From assembly GCA_017407905.1 (NCBI GenBank), contig JAFQVS010000074.1, forward strand, positions 1 to 58,881: a stretch of DNA of 58,881 nt, in the 5' to 3' direction. This stretch comes from Bacteroidaceae bacterium (GTDB lineage Bacteria > Bacteroidota > Bacteroidia > Bacteroidales > Bacteroidaceae). Each line of letters starts with the position of its first letter. Within the stretch, counting starts at the first letter, position 1. Positions 37,309 through 45,887 of this stretch are shown piece by piece. The position numbers were made by a program, and so were the translations under genes. Under the pieces are notes generated by a model, which saw only the letters and a list, made by a program, of their open reading frames with translations, was not told where the DNA came from and ran no database searches.

Positions 37309-38637
37309 ATGAAATACCATAGCACAAACGGAATAGTCGGCAACATAAACCTCGACGAAGCAGTGATTAAGGGCCTTGCAGCCGATAAAGGACTTTTTAT
37401 GCCCGAAAATATAAAGCAGTTGCCCGACGAGTTTTTTGAGAGAATAGACAAAATGAGCCTCGACGAGGTTGCCTACCGCGTCGCCGACGCTCTTTTTGGC
37501 GAGGATATTACCGCCTCCGACCTAAAAAAGATTGTCAGCGAGACACTCAGTTTCAATATCCCCCTTGTGTGCGTAAAAGAGAACATCTTTGCGCTCGAAT
37601 TGTTCCACGGCCCCACGCTGGCCTTTAAAGACGTAGGCGCGCGCTTTATGGCTCGAATGTTGAGGCATTTTATCAAAGGCCGCGGCAGCCGCGTAAATGT
37701 ACTTGTAGCAACGTCGGGCGACACAGGCAGCGCCGTCGCCAACGGTTTTTTGAATGTTGAGGGCGTACACGTATACATTCTGTACCCCAAAGGCAAGGTA
37801 AGCGACATTCAAGAAAAACAATTTACCACTTTGGGACATAATATCACAGCATTAGAGATTGACGGTTGCTTCGACGATTGTCAGGCGCTGGTCAAGAGCG
37901 CATTTATGGACGAGGAGCTAACAAGCAAGATGTTCCTCACAAGCGCAAACTCCATAAATCTTGCACGCCTACTGCCACAATCGTTCTACTATTTCTGGGC
38001 CTACGCGCAACTGAAAAGTATGGGGCTCGAACGAGAGCTCGTCGTATCGGTTCCCTGCGGTAATTTCGGCAATCTCACCGCAGCGCTCTTTGCCAAGCGA
38101 ATGGGGCTTCCCATCAAGCGTTTCATTGCCGCCAACAATAGCAACGACGTTGTTTACAACTACCTACAAACAGGCAAATATAATCCGCGCCCATCGGTGG
38201 CAACAATTGCCAATGCAATGGACGTTGGCTCCCCCAGCAATTTTGCGCGCATAATGACACTATACAACGCCGACCACGCCTCGGTGTGCGCCGATATTAC
38301 GGGTGCCGCCTACAACGACAATCAAATTGCCGAAGCCATAGAAAAAGCATACAAAGAGACAGGCTATCTGCTCGACCCGCACGGAGCCTGCGCCTATCTT
38401 GCCACCAACGAGGGCCTCGGCGAGGGCGAGACGGGAGTATTCCTCGAGACGGCACACCCCGCAAAATTCAAAGAGACAATCGAGAGCATCCTACAACAAG
38501 AGATTCAAATTCCCGATGCGTTACAGAAGTTTATCTCGGGCAACAAGCAGACAGTCGAGCTTAGTGGCAGTTTCAAGGAATTCAAGGAATATCTTCTGAA
38601 AGAAGTTCTTCACGAAGGTAGCGAGATATATTATTAG
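37309..38637 (+). CDS. thrC: Threonine synthase
   Basis: A 442-residue PLP enzyme. K107 in GPTLAFKDVGARF is the Schiff-base lysine, followed by VLVATSGDTGSAVA, which binds the cofactor phosphate. The start MKYHSTNG and the C-terminal HPAKF segment are typical of ThrC. It converts O-phosphohomoserine to threonine. It follows apgM by 13 bases in the operon preceded by the Thr-rich leader. A small stem (about 38648-38667) lies after the stop. Confidence 0.95.
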   Translation: MKYHSTNGIVGNINLDEAVIKGLAADKGLFMPENIKQLPDEFFERIDKMSLDEVAYRVADALFGEDITASDLKKIVSETLSFNIPLVCVKENIFALELFHGPTLAFKDVGARFMARMLRHFIKGRGSRVNVLVATSGDTGSAVANGFLNVEGVHVYILYPKGKVSDIQEKQFTTLGHNITALEIDGCFDDCQALVKSAFMDEELTSKMFLTSANSINLARLLPQSFYYFWAYAQLKSMGLERELVVSVPCGNFGNLTAALFAKRMGLPIKRFIAANNSNDVVYNYLQTGKYNPRPSVATIANAMDVGSPSNFARIMTLYNADHASVCADITGAAYNDNQIAEAIEKAYKETGYLLDPHGACAYLATNEGLGEGETGVFLETAHPAKFKETIESILQQEIQIPDALQKFISGNKQTVELSGSFKEFKEYLLKEVLHEGSEIYY

Positions 38638-38703
38638 ACAACAGGCTGCTTCTCTAAAGAAGCACTCTGATTTTATCATAGTCAAGATTTTTTAAGATTT
38701 TTC

Positions 38704-38734
38704 TTGCAAGAATAAATCATTAACACTAATTTTG
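38704..38734 (+). promoter_or_regulatory. Promoter of the thiamine operon
   Basis: TTG (38704-38706), a 20-base spacer and TAATTTTG (38727-38734) match the Bacteroidetes consensus exactly. The TPP riboswitch begins about 15 bases downstream. Confidence 0.8.
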
Positions 38735-38749
38735 CCCCCAGATTTCAAT

Positions 38750-38858
38750 TACGGGGTGCCTAAGAGGGCCGCATCTTGCCGATTTTCATTTTGCGAACCT
38801 CATCGAAAAGGCTGAGATCATACCCATAACCTGATCCGGATAATGCCGGCGTAGGGAA
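38750..38858 (+). promoter_or_regulatory. TPP riboswitch (THI element)
   Basis: The conserved blocks appear in order: ACGGGGTGCC at 38751-38760, AAGGCTGAGA then TACCC in the middle, ACCTGATCCGGATAATGCC and GCGTAGGGAA at the 3' end. The segment before CTGAGA can form the variable P3 arm. Thiamine diphosphate binding should shut down the downstream transport genes. The expression platform probably includes the stem 38863-38869/38881-38887, the stem 38895-38900/38908-38913, and a GGAGC...GCTCC pairing with a T run just ahead of the start codon. Confidence 0.93.
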
Positions 38859-38978
38859 TAGGCTATATGGCGTGGCCACACATATAGCTACACTGGAAAA
38901 ATCCCCATTTTCCGTTTAACCCGGGAGCTGGAGGATTTCTTTTTTTCCCCCGCTCCACAAAAAAAATTTGAAATTGCA

Positions 38979-41216
38979 ATGAAAAACAGAGCATTGCTTG
39001 GTTGCCTGCTGACAGCGGCAGCCACGGCCATCTGTGCACAAACAGAAAAAAGCACAAAAGACAGCTTGCAGATGTACAATCTGCAAGAAGTAGAAATTAT
39101 GTCAACAAGAGCCACCGCGACCACCCCCGTTGCCTACACAAACATCAGCAGCGAGCAGCTGAAAGCACAAAATGTGGGGCTCGACTTTCCCTACCTCATC
39201 AGTATGACACCCGGCGCACTAACCACAAGCGACGCGGGAGCGGGCATTGGCTACACAAGCCTGCGCATACGCGGTACCGACGGCACACGCATCAACGTAA
39301 CAGCCAACGGAATACCCATAAACGACGCCGAGAGCCACACGGTCTTTTGGGTTAATCTGCCCGACCTTGCATCCTCGGTAAAGGACGTACAGATTCAGCG
39401 AGGAGTGGGAACATCCACCAACGGCGCAGGCTCGTTCGGAGCAAGCGTCAATCTTCAGACAAGCAGTATGAGCGCAAGACCCTACGCCTCGGTAAGCGCC
39501 TCGGCAGGCTCGTTCGGCACAAACAAGCAGACGATAAAGGTGGGCTCGGGCCTTTTGGCCGAGCATTGGAGCATCGACGCACGCCTCTCGCACATAGGCA
39601 GCGACGGATACATCGACCGCGCCTCGACCAACCTAAAATCGTACTATCTTCAGGCAGCATACTACGGCAATAACAGCGCACTAAAATTCATCACTTTTGC
39701 CGGCGACGAGCAGACCTACCACGCTTGGAATTACGCCTCGAAGGAGGAGCTCGCCACCTATGGCCGACGCTACAATTCGTGCGGATATATGTACACCGAC
39801 GCCGACGGTAAGGCCCACTACTACGACGACCAGACAGATAATTACGTTCAGCAAAATTATCAGCTACTCTTCGACCACCACTTTTCCAACGCCCTCAGCC
39901 TGAACGTCGGCCTGCACTACACAAAGGGCGACGGCTACTATCAAGAGTATAAAACAGCACGCAAGCTCGTCGAGTATGCCCTTTTGCCCTTTGAATACAA
40001 CGGCGAGAGCGTAAAAAAGAGCGACCTTGTGCGCCGCAAGGCAATGGACAACCATTTTGGAGGCGGAATATTCTCGCTCAATTATAAGAACGAGCGCATC
40101 ACAGCCTCCATAGGCGGAGCACTCAACCGCTACGAGGGCGACCATTTCGGCAACGTCCTTTGGGTGAAAAATTACATCGGAGCGCTCGATGCCGACCACG
40201 AGTATTATCGCAACAAAGGCAGTAAGGACGACGGCAACATATACCTTAAGGCCGACTATCGTCTGACGAAAAATCTGCACGCATACGCCGATGTTCAGTA
40301 TCGCCACATAAGCTACAAGATTGACGGCTGCAACGACAAATGGAACGACGCCACAGGGGCACTGCAAACACTCGCCGTGGACGAAAAATTCGACTTTTTC
40401 AACCCAAAGGCCGGACTATCGTGGCAAATAAACCGCAGCAACCGTCTCTTCGGCTCGCTCAGTGTGGCCCACAAAGAGCCCACCCGCAACAACTACACCG
40501 ACGGCAAGCTCGCCCAGCCCCCCACAGCCGAGCGCCTCACCGACTACGAGCTTGGCTACACATATAGCGGCCGCTATCTGCACGCAGGAGTAAACCTCTA
40601 CTATATGGACTACAAAGACCAGCTTGTGCTCACGGGCGAACTTAACGAGATTGGCGAGCCCGTAGCCGACAATGTCCCCGAGAGCTACCGCGCAGGCATC
40701 GAGCTTATGGCGGGCGTGCATCTGCCCTTCGGCCTTGTGTGGGAGGCAAACGCCACATTCAGCCGCAACCGCATAAAGAATTTCACCGAGGTGCTGTACG
40801 ACGACGACACATACGAGCGCTGGGACATCAGCCACGGCAGCACGCCAATATCTTTCTCGCCCGAAGCTATCGTAAACAACACCCTCGGATACAGCTACAA
40901 AGGCGCCTCACTGTCGCTGCACACACAATATGTCAGCAAGCAGTATATGAGCAACGCCCGACAAAAAGAGCATCTGCTCGACGCCTATTTTGTGAGCAAC
41001 CTTTACGCCTCATACACATTCAAGCTGCGCAGCGTCAAGAGCATCACCGTCGGCCTTAACATCTACAACCTCTTCGACGAGGAGTACGAGAATAACGGAT
41101 ACGCCGGCAGCGGCTGTTACACCGACGGAAGCGGAGTAAAAAACCGTTACAACTACGCAGGATACGCCGCGCAAGCAGAAACAAACTTTATGGGACACGT
41201 AACAATAGAGCTTTAA
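38979..41216 (+). CDS. TonB-dependent outer-membrane receptor for thiamine
   Basis: The 745 residues contain a signal peptide (cleavage near ICAQ, residue 21), a plug domain of about 45-165 (SSEQLKAQNVGLDFPYLIS, RIRGTDGTRINVTANGIPIND), and a 22-strand barrel ending TNFMGHVTIEL with a terminal-Leu/aromatic pattern. It follows a TPP riboswitch and precedes pnuT and a thiamine pyrophosphokinase gene, the arrangement of the Bacteroidetes OMthi-pnuT-tnr3 operons, so thiamine is the expected ligand. There is no SusC-type N-terminal extension, which fits a vitamin receptor rather than a glycan transporter. Confidence 0.92.
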   Translation: MKNRALLGCLLTAAATAICAQTEKSTKDSLQMYNLQEVEIMSTRATATTPVAYTNISSEQLKAQNVGLDFPYLISMTPGALTTSDAGAGIGYTSLRIRGTDGTRINVTANGIPINDAESHTVFWVNLPDLASSVKDVQIQRGVGTSTNGAGSFGASVNLQTSSMSARPYASVSASAGSFGTNKQTIKVGSGLLAEHWSIDARLSHIGSDGYIDRASTNLKSYYLQAAYYGNNSALKFITFAGDEQTYHAWNYASKEELATYGRRYNSCGYMYTDADGKAHYYDDQTDNYVQQNYQLLFDHHFSNALSLNVGLHYTKGDGYYQEYKTARKLVEYALLPFEYNGESVKKSDLVRRKAMDNHFGGGIFSLNYKNERITASIGGALNRYEGDHFGNVLWVKNYIGALDADHEYYRNKGSKDDGNIYLKADYRLTKNLHAYADVQYRHISYKIDGCNDKWNDATGALQTLAVDEKFDFFNPKAGLSWQINRSNRLFGSLSVAHKEPTRNNYTDGKLAQPPTAERLTDYELGYTYSGRYLHAGVNLYYMDYKDQLVLTGELNEIGEPVADNVPESYRAGIELMAGVHLPFGLVWEANATFSRNRIKNFTEVLYDDDTYERWDISHGSTPISFSPEAIVNNTLGYSYKGASLSLHTQYVSKQYMSNARQKEHLLDAYFVSNLYASYTFKLRSVKSITVGLNIYNLFDEEYENNGYAGSGCYTDGSGVKNRYNYAGYAAQAETNFMGHVTIEL

Positions 41217-41219
41217 AAA

Positions 41220-41807
41220 ATGGAACAGTATATCGAGATTTTGGGAACAATCGTAGGGCTTATCTATCTGTGGCAGGAGTATCACGCGAGCATACATTTG
41301 TGGATAACAAGCATCATAATGCCCGCAATATATCTGTACGTATATTATAATGCCGGACTTTATGCCGATTTTGGGATAAACATCTACTACCTTATAATAG
41401 CTCTGTACGGATGGATGGCTTGGCGCTACAATTTCAGCATCCGAGGCAGAAAGGCCGAGAGCAAGCAGCTATCCATCAGCCACATAAACGGTGGCAGCAG
41501 CATTCGCCTCGCTCTATTGTTTGCAGCCGCTTGGGCACTAATCTCGTATATACTGATACATTTTACAAACAGCACTGTTCCCCTGACCGACGCATTCACC
41601 ACAGCTCTGAGTATTGTGGGAATGTATATGCTTGCCCGCAAATACATCGAGCAGTGGTGCGTGTGGTTGGTGGTAGATGTTGCAAGTAGCGCTCTGTATA
41701 TATATAAAGAGCTCTATTTTACCGCTGCACTCTATGCACTTTACGCAATAATTGCTATCTTTGGCTATCGAAAATGGAAGCAACTGATGAACAATGAAAA
41801 TAGTTGA
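41220..41807 (+). CDS. pnuT: PnuC-family thiamine transporter
   Basis: A 195-residue membrane protein with about six or seven helices and the PnuC-family segments LIYLWQEYHASIHLWITSIIMPAIYLYVYY near the N-terminus and YIEQWCVWLVVDVASSALYIYK near the C-terminus. Within this family, the branch downstream of TPP riboswitches moves thiamine (PnuT) rather than nicotinamide riboside. It carries thiamine across the inner membrane by facilitated diffusion, trapped by phosphorylation. It starts three bases after the receptor's stop, and its end overlaps the kinase gene by 14 bases. Confidence 0.88.
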   Translation: MEQYIEILGTIVGLIYLWQEYHASIHLWITSIIMPAIYLYVYYNAGLYADFGINIYYLIIALYGWMAWRYNFSIRGRKAESKQLSISHINGGSSIRLALLFAAAWALISYILIHFTNSTVPLTDAFTTALSIVGMYMLARKYIEQWCVWLVVDVASSALYIYKELYFTAALYALYAIIAIFGYRKWKQLMNNENS

Positions 41808-42420
41808 CACAAGCACAGAGGCAGTAATATTGGCCAACGGCGACTACCCCACCGCCGAGACACCGCTACATATATTAAACACCGCGCCCTATTTAGTGTG
41901 CTGCGACGGCGGCGCCAACAGATATTTGTCAAGTGGACGAGTACCCGATGCAATAATAGGCGACGGCGACTCACTCGCCCCCGAGTACCACCGACAATAT
42001 CCCCATTTGCTGTATCGAATAACCGAGCAAGAGAGCAACGACCAGACAAAGGCCCTGCGCTTTTTACTCGCGCAGGGGCGTCGCAACATTGCCATAGTGG
42101 GTGCAACGGGCAAGCGCGAAGACCACACGCTGGGCAACGTGAGCCTACTCATCGAGTATGCCCGGGCAGGCGCCAACGTACGCACATACACCGACTACGG
42201 AGTATTTATCCCCTGCAACGGCAGCTGCACAATCGACACACAGCCCACACAGCAAATATCCATTATCAATTTCACCGCACGAGGCTTCAGCGCCGAGGGG
42301 CTGCGCTACCCCATTTTCGACTTTTGCAATTGGTGGCAAGGGACGCTTAACGAGGCCACAGGCCGCACTGTAACCATAAACGCCACAGGCGAATATCTGC
42401 TGTTCGTCAACTACAAGTAA
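41794..42420 (+). CDS. Thiamine diphosphokinase
   Basis: The 208 residues match thiamine pyrophosphokinase: CCDGGANRYL, IGDGDSL and NDQTKAL in the N-terminal catalytic domain, VGATGKREDHTLGN, and a C-terminal beta-sandwich domain. It converts thiamine to thiamine diphosphate with ATP, trapping vitamin brought in by the receptor and PnuT and closing the feedback loop with the riboswitch. Overlap with pnuT implies translational coupling. The terminator follows at 42439. Confidence 0.92.
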   Translation: MKIVDTSTEAVILANGDYPTAETPLHILNTAPYLVCCDGGANRYLSSGRVPDAIIGDGDSLAPEYHRQYPHLLYRITEQESNDQTKALRFLLAQGRRNIAIVGATGKREDHTLGNVSLLIEYARAGANVRTYTDYGVFIPCNGSCTIDTQPTQQISIINFTARGFSAEGLRYPIFDFCNWWQGTLNEATGRTVTINATGEYLLFVNYK

Positions 42421-42438
42421 CCCCAAACTTTAAAAAAG

Positions 42439-42482
42439 ATTTAAATCGCTCCGCAAAAGTTTGATTGCGGAGCGATTTAAAT
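42439..42482. terminator. Hairpin terminator between the thiamine operon and downstream genes
   Basis: Perfect 18-bp arms (42439-42456 and 42465-42482). The T run is on the minus-strand side, so the structure would serve transcripts from the right as well as the thiamine operon. Confidence 0.75.
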
Positions 42483-42667
42483 ACCCCTCCTCCATACGTT
42501 AATAAAAGTTAAAAAAAGGAGGTAAGAATCACCTATATATAATGATAAGCGATAATTATACTATTATATTTGCATTAAATAGTGGTAGAATCACAACAAT
42601 AAACAAAAGAGAGGTCAATCCTCGTGAGATTGGGAAGAATATTTTAAATAAATAAAAGTTTACCACT

Positions 42668-42829
42668 ATGAAAAAGAGCGCACTATTTATCATTCTATCG
42701 CTGCTGTTACTCTCTTGTTCAACAATTCGCAGGCACAAGTACGAGAAAATGTTCTCTAAAGAGAGCAATTACGACATTAGCGAAATATCAGCATTTGCCA
42801 AGCTGTTGGCAATGAATATTAAACAATGA
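42668..42829 (+). CDS. 53-residue small lipoprotein, unknown
   Basis: An ATG at 42668 opens a 53-codon frame with a clear lipoprotein signal peptide (MKKSALFIILSLLLLSC, cysteine C17), then a basic patch (RRHKYEK) and a short helical tail. A -7 element TATATTTG (42565-42572) lies about 95 bases upstream. The 5' leader is bounded by an 8-bp inverted repeat whose second arm abuts the start codon (42580-42587 and 42661-42668). No family is recognised. It is isolated between the thiamine operon and the minus-strand AlkD operon. Confidence 0.65.
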   Translation: MKKSALFIILSLLLLSCSTIRRHKYEKMFSKESNYDISEISAFAKLLAMNIKQ

Positions 42830-42915
42830 ATACCCAATTTTTACGATTGACATTCGCAAGAGAAAATACACCAAGAACGAGCATTAAGCATTAGGAAGAG
42901 GGCAAAAAACACAGC

Positions 42916-43683
42916 TCAAACAGCCTGCACACTACGTGTGCGGAACGACTCGCGCGCCTTTCTCACATAAAGCCTGATAACATCATCGGGCAGTGTCGAG
43001 GAGCGCACGTAAGCGCGTGTCTCATCGGGAAATTTGGCAAGTGCCGTTGCCAGCAGCCACGCAACCCCCATACGCACATAATAGGGCGAGGCGCCCTGCA
43101 CCGTACCCAGCTGAGGACGCTCGGGACGACTTTTGACGCTTCTATATTGCGACGTTATTCTCGAAAAATCTATCCGCTCAATCTGCTCGAAGAGCGTTGC
43201 AATCCACTCGCGGTCGATAAAATAGCACATTGCTGCAACAATTGCAAAGCGCACCTCAAACTCGCGCTGCGAGGCGAACCACCGCAGCAGAAAACACCAC
43301 AGACGCTCTTTATCGGAGCGCTGCATCCATTTTGCATTGGCGCAGAAAGCGTCGCACACAGCCCAATTGTCGAGCACGGGAATATACCTTTCGAGCATCG
43401 CCAGACGCTGCTGCAACGGACATTTTTGCAGGTTAATAAGAAAGCCCCACACCAGCGTCTCCTCATAAACAAGGGCATCGGAGGCGGCCTGCTCGAAGCG
43501 TCTTATATAGCCCTCGCCATCCTCTTTCGAGAGAGCCTTTGCCAGCTGCTTCATCTGCGGAGTGTGCAGTCCCAGCACCCTGCGACGGGGCAAGGCGTTC
43601 AGCACCCTTAAATGGCCCTCGCGGTAGCGCTCGTCCGACAAAAAGCGCTCGCTTATTAACGGTGTAAGAATCTGCTCAATCAT
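42916..43683 (-). CDS. DNA alkylation repair protein (AlkD-like)
   Basis: A 255-residue, all-helical HEAT-repeat protein of the AlkD type: LGLHTPQMKQLAKAL near the N-terminus, then LVWGFLINLQKCPLQQRL and NWAVCDAFC, which correspond to repeats around the DNA-binding groove. AlkD glycosylases remove cationic alkylated bases such as N3-methyladenine and N7-methylguanine. Not all homologues are active glycosylases, so the activity is inferred. It overlaps the GNAT gene by eight bases. Confidence 0.85.
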   Translation of the reverse strand: MIEQILTPLISERFLSDERYREGHLRVLNALPRRRVLGLHTPQMKQLAKALSKEDGEGYIRRFEQAASDALVYEETLVWGFLINLQKCPLQQRLAMLERYIPVLDNWAVCDAFCANAKWMQRSDKERLWCFLLRWFASQREFEVRFAIVAAMCYFIDREWIATLFEQIERIDFSRITSQYRSVKSRPERPQLGTVQGASPYYVRMGVAWLLATALAKFPDETRAYVRSSTLPDDVIRLYVRKARESFRTRSVQAV

Positions 43684-44233
43684 TTTTCACACTCTGAAGA
43701 TGCCACATTTTATGCCCCAAAAAGGTGGTGGGATTAACGCGCCGAAAGCCCAGCGACGAGTATAGAGCCTCGGCGCGGGGATTATCAACGTCAACCAAAA
43801 GCCCCACACGGCTGAACCCCGCAGCAAAAGCCTTTGCGCGCATCGCCTGCAACAATTCCCGACCGACGCCACAGGCACGATACTGCGGCAGCACGGCAAG
43901 CGAGTCGAGGTAAAATTCGCCCGCGGCAGTCTCGTCCTCAATATCAATGGGGCGGCCCGTCTTTTCCACAATCAGAGCCTGCAACGGAGCGCGCAACTCG
44001 TGCAGACGCGCGCCGTCGTACCCCACAATTGCACCCACGGCCTTTCCGTCGGCCTCGGCCACAAGGGCATTGCAGTAGCTATACTGCGCATCGGTGCGCG
44101 CCGCGAGCCTTACAAAAATATCGTACAACGGATGCTTTTCGTCGTAATTAAGCGCCATACACACCACAAGGCCCACAAAGGGAGCATCCTCGGGCACGGC
44201 CGGTCTTATTATAATATCACTCCTTTTCATCAT
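43676..44233 (-). CDS. GNAT family N-acetyltransferase
   Basis: The 185 residues show a complete GNAT fold: IIIRPAVPEDAPFVG at the start, a LDSLAVLPQYRACGVGRELL segment containing the acetyl-CoA pyrophosphate loop (RxxGxG, here RACGVG), and NPRAEALYSSLGFRRV at the end. The acceptor is unknown. The start (two ATG codons in a row) overlaps the RluA-type gene by 17 bases and the end overlaps alkD, so all three genes are tightly coupled. Confidence 0.88.
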   Translation of the reverse strand: MMKRSDIIIRPAVPEDAPFVGLVVCMALNYDEKHPLYDIFVRLAARTDAQYSYCNALVAEADGKAVGAIVGYDGARLHELRAPLQALIVEKTGRPIDIEDETAAGEFYLDSLAVLPQYRACGVGRELLQAMRAKAFAAGFSRVGLLVDVDNPRAEALYSSLGFRRVNPTTFLGHKMWHLQSVKND

Positions 44234-45887
44234 ATTTTATCTGTTCATTATCAATAAATAGCCTTTGCGCATCACTCTCTATGTGAATCAATTGCCCCGT
44301 TACGGGGTGCTCAAAGGCGATACTCGATGCGTGCAGCATCAGACGCCCCTCGGGCGAGCCGTAAAGTTCGTCGCCCACAATTGGCGCGTCGAGCCCCTCA
44401 CCGCAGGCGCAATGTACGCGCAGCTGATGCGTGCGTCCCGTTACGGGCTGCAACTGCACCACGGCACACTCGCGGCCGTTATATTGCTGCGTCGATACCA
44501 CCTTATACAAGGTAATAGCTTCCTTCCCAAAGAGTTTATCGACCATCTGCCGCGGACGGTTCATATAATCGGGCGATAGTGGGAGAGAAATTTCCCCCTC
44601 GCGGCTCGCAGGGACTGACGACAGTAGCGCCGTGTAGCACTTACGCACCATACGACGGGCAAAAAGCGACTGCAAGGCCTTGAGCACCCCACCCCCTTTG
44701 GCCGCCACCAACAGCCCCGAGGTTGACATATCCAACCGATGCGCCACGAGAATATCCTCTCTGCCAAAATGACAGACGATCCAATCTTGCACCGAGCGAC
44801 CGCCCACGCGCCCCGGCACCGAGAGCATCCCAGAGGGCTTATCGACCACCACAATCCAATCATCCTCGTACAGAATGGGAATGTCCGTAAAACGCTCGCC
44901 CGCATCCTCAAGCGAGGACTTTTCAACCTCTAATCCATCGAGCATAAAGCCGAGTATTGGCTCGCATTTTCCTTTACACGACCCATAGAAACAGCCCTCG
45001 CGGCGCAGCTCACCCACGGGCGGTGCGCCCAACCAAAATTCGGCCATCGAGAGTGGGCTCAGACCTTTTTCGTAAGCATATTGCAGCAGTTTGGGAGCAG
45101 CGCACTCCCCCGCTCCCGCCGGGGGTATCGCGCCCCGCGTATCTTGGAATATTTTTAACAACGAGCGCCTCTCGCCACGGGCGCTGAGCATCTGAAACTG
45201 CCCGAAGAGCCACTCTTGCAACGCAGCCGAACGCCGGCTGCGCTCCTCTTTCAGACTATTCACGACACGGCTATAAGCCTCGAAACGCTTCGAGGCCTCG
45301 GCAATCTTGTCGCTCCACATTTTCGTCTCTCTTTTGAGCTCGGCCTTACGATGTTGGCTCTCGCGCACAAGCGCCGCCTCGGCCTCGGGAGCGAGGGCGC
45401 CCTCGCCGCGCATCTTGTCGCGTGCAATTTTGGCCAGCCTGTTCTCCTCGCGCAGCCGTGCAAGCTCACTCTCGGCCTGCACACGCGCGCTATTCAGATG
45501 TTCTTCGGCCTCCCTATACTCCTGCGAGGCACAAACAGCCGCCACGCGAGCGTTTATATCTGAAATATTCTGCTCCTCGCGTTTAAAATAGCCATCGGGA
45601 TTCTGAAAATCGAACACGGGCGGGACAAAGCCTCTGTGCACACTGCGCCCGTCCAAAAGCCCCGAGAAGGCCGCAAGATAGCCTATGCGCCCCACGGCGT
45701 CGCGCACCACAAGCACGCCGAACATCTTCCCCTCGCCATCGAGCAAACGGCTCTCTTTAATATAAGCCTTAACCTCATCCGCTGCCAAAATAGAGAGCGG
45801 ATGAGGTTTATAGTGGAACGGATTATTGAACCGCGCGGGCGGCTCAATGCCCCTAATATCGGCCTTAAAAGAGTGAAAAAGCTCCAT
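44217..45887 (-). CDS. RluA-type pseudouridine synthase with large N-terminal extension
   Basis: A 556-residue protein starting at the ATG at 45887 (the TTG just before is ignored). The C-terminal 220 residues are an RluA-family synthase with catalytic D386 in HRLDMSTSG and RTHQLRVH later. The first 340 residues are unusual: a front domain beginning FHSFKADIRGIEPPARFNNP, a long charged coiled coil (about 125-220), then a CYGSCKGKC segment (about 305). Typical RluA proteins are 220-320 residues. Members of this long form are annotated as RluA family proteins in Bacteroidetes, but the extension's role is unknown; it may position the enzyme on the ribosome. The start overlaps the GH110 stop by one base. 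Confidence 0.82.
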   Translation of the reverse strand: MELFHSFKADIRGIEPPARFNNPFHYKPHPLSILAADEVKAYIKESRLLDGEGKMFGVLVVRDAVGRIGYLAAFSGLLDGRSVHRGFVPPVFDFQNPDGYFKREEQNISDINARVAAVCASQEYREAEEHLNSARVQAESELARLREENRLAKIARDKMRGEGALAPEAEAALVRESQHRKAELKRETKMWSDKIAEASKRFEAYSRVVNSLKEERSRRSAALQEWLFGQFQMLSARGERRSLLKIFQDTRGAIPPAGAGECAAPKLLQYAYEKGLSPLSMAEFWLGAPPVGELRREGCFYGSCKGKCEPILGFMLDGLEVEKSSLEDAGERFTDIPILYEDDWIVVVDKPSGMLSVPGRVGGRSVQDWIVCHFGREDILVAHRLDMSTSGLLVAAKGGGVLKALQSLFARRMVRKCYTALLSSVPASREGEISLPLSPDYMNRPRQMVDKLFGKEAITLYKVVSTQQYNGRECAVVQLQPVTGRTHQLRVHCACGEGLDAPIVGDELYGSPEGRLMLHASSIAFEHPVTGQLIHIESDAQRLFIDNEQIKYDEKE

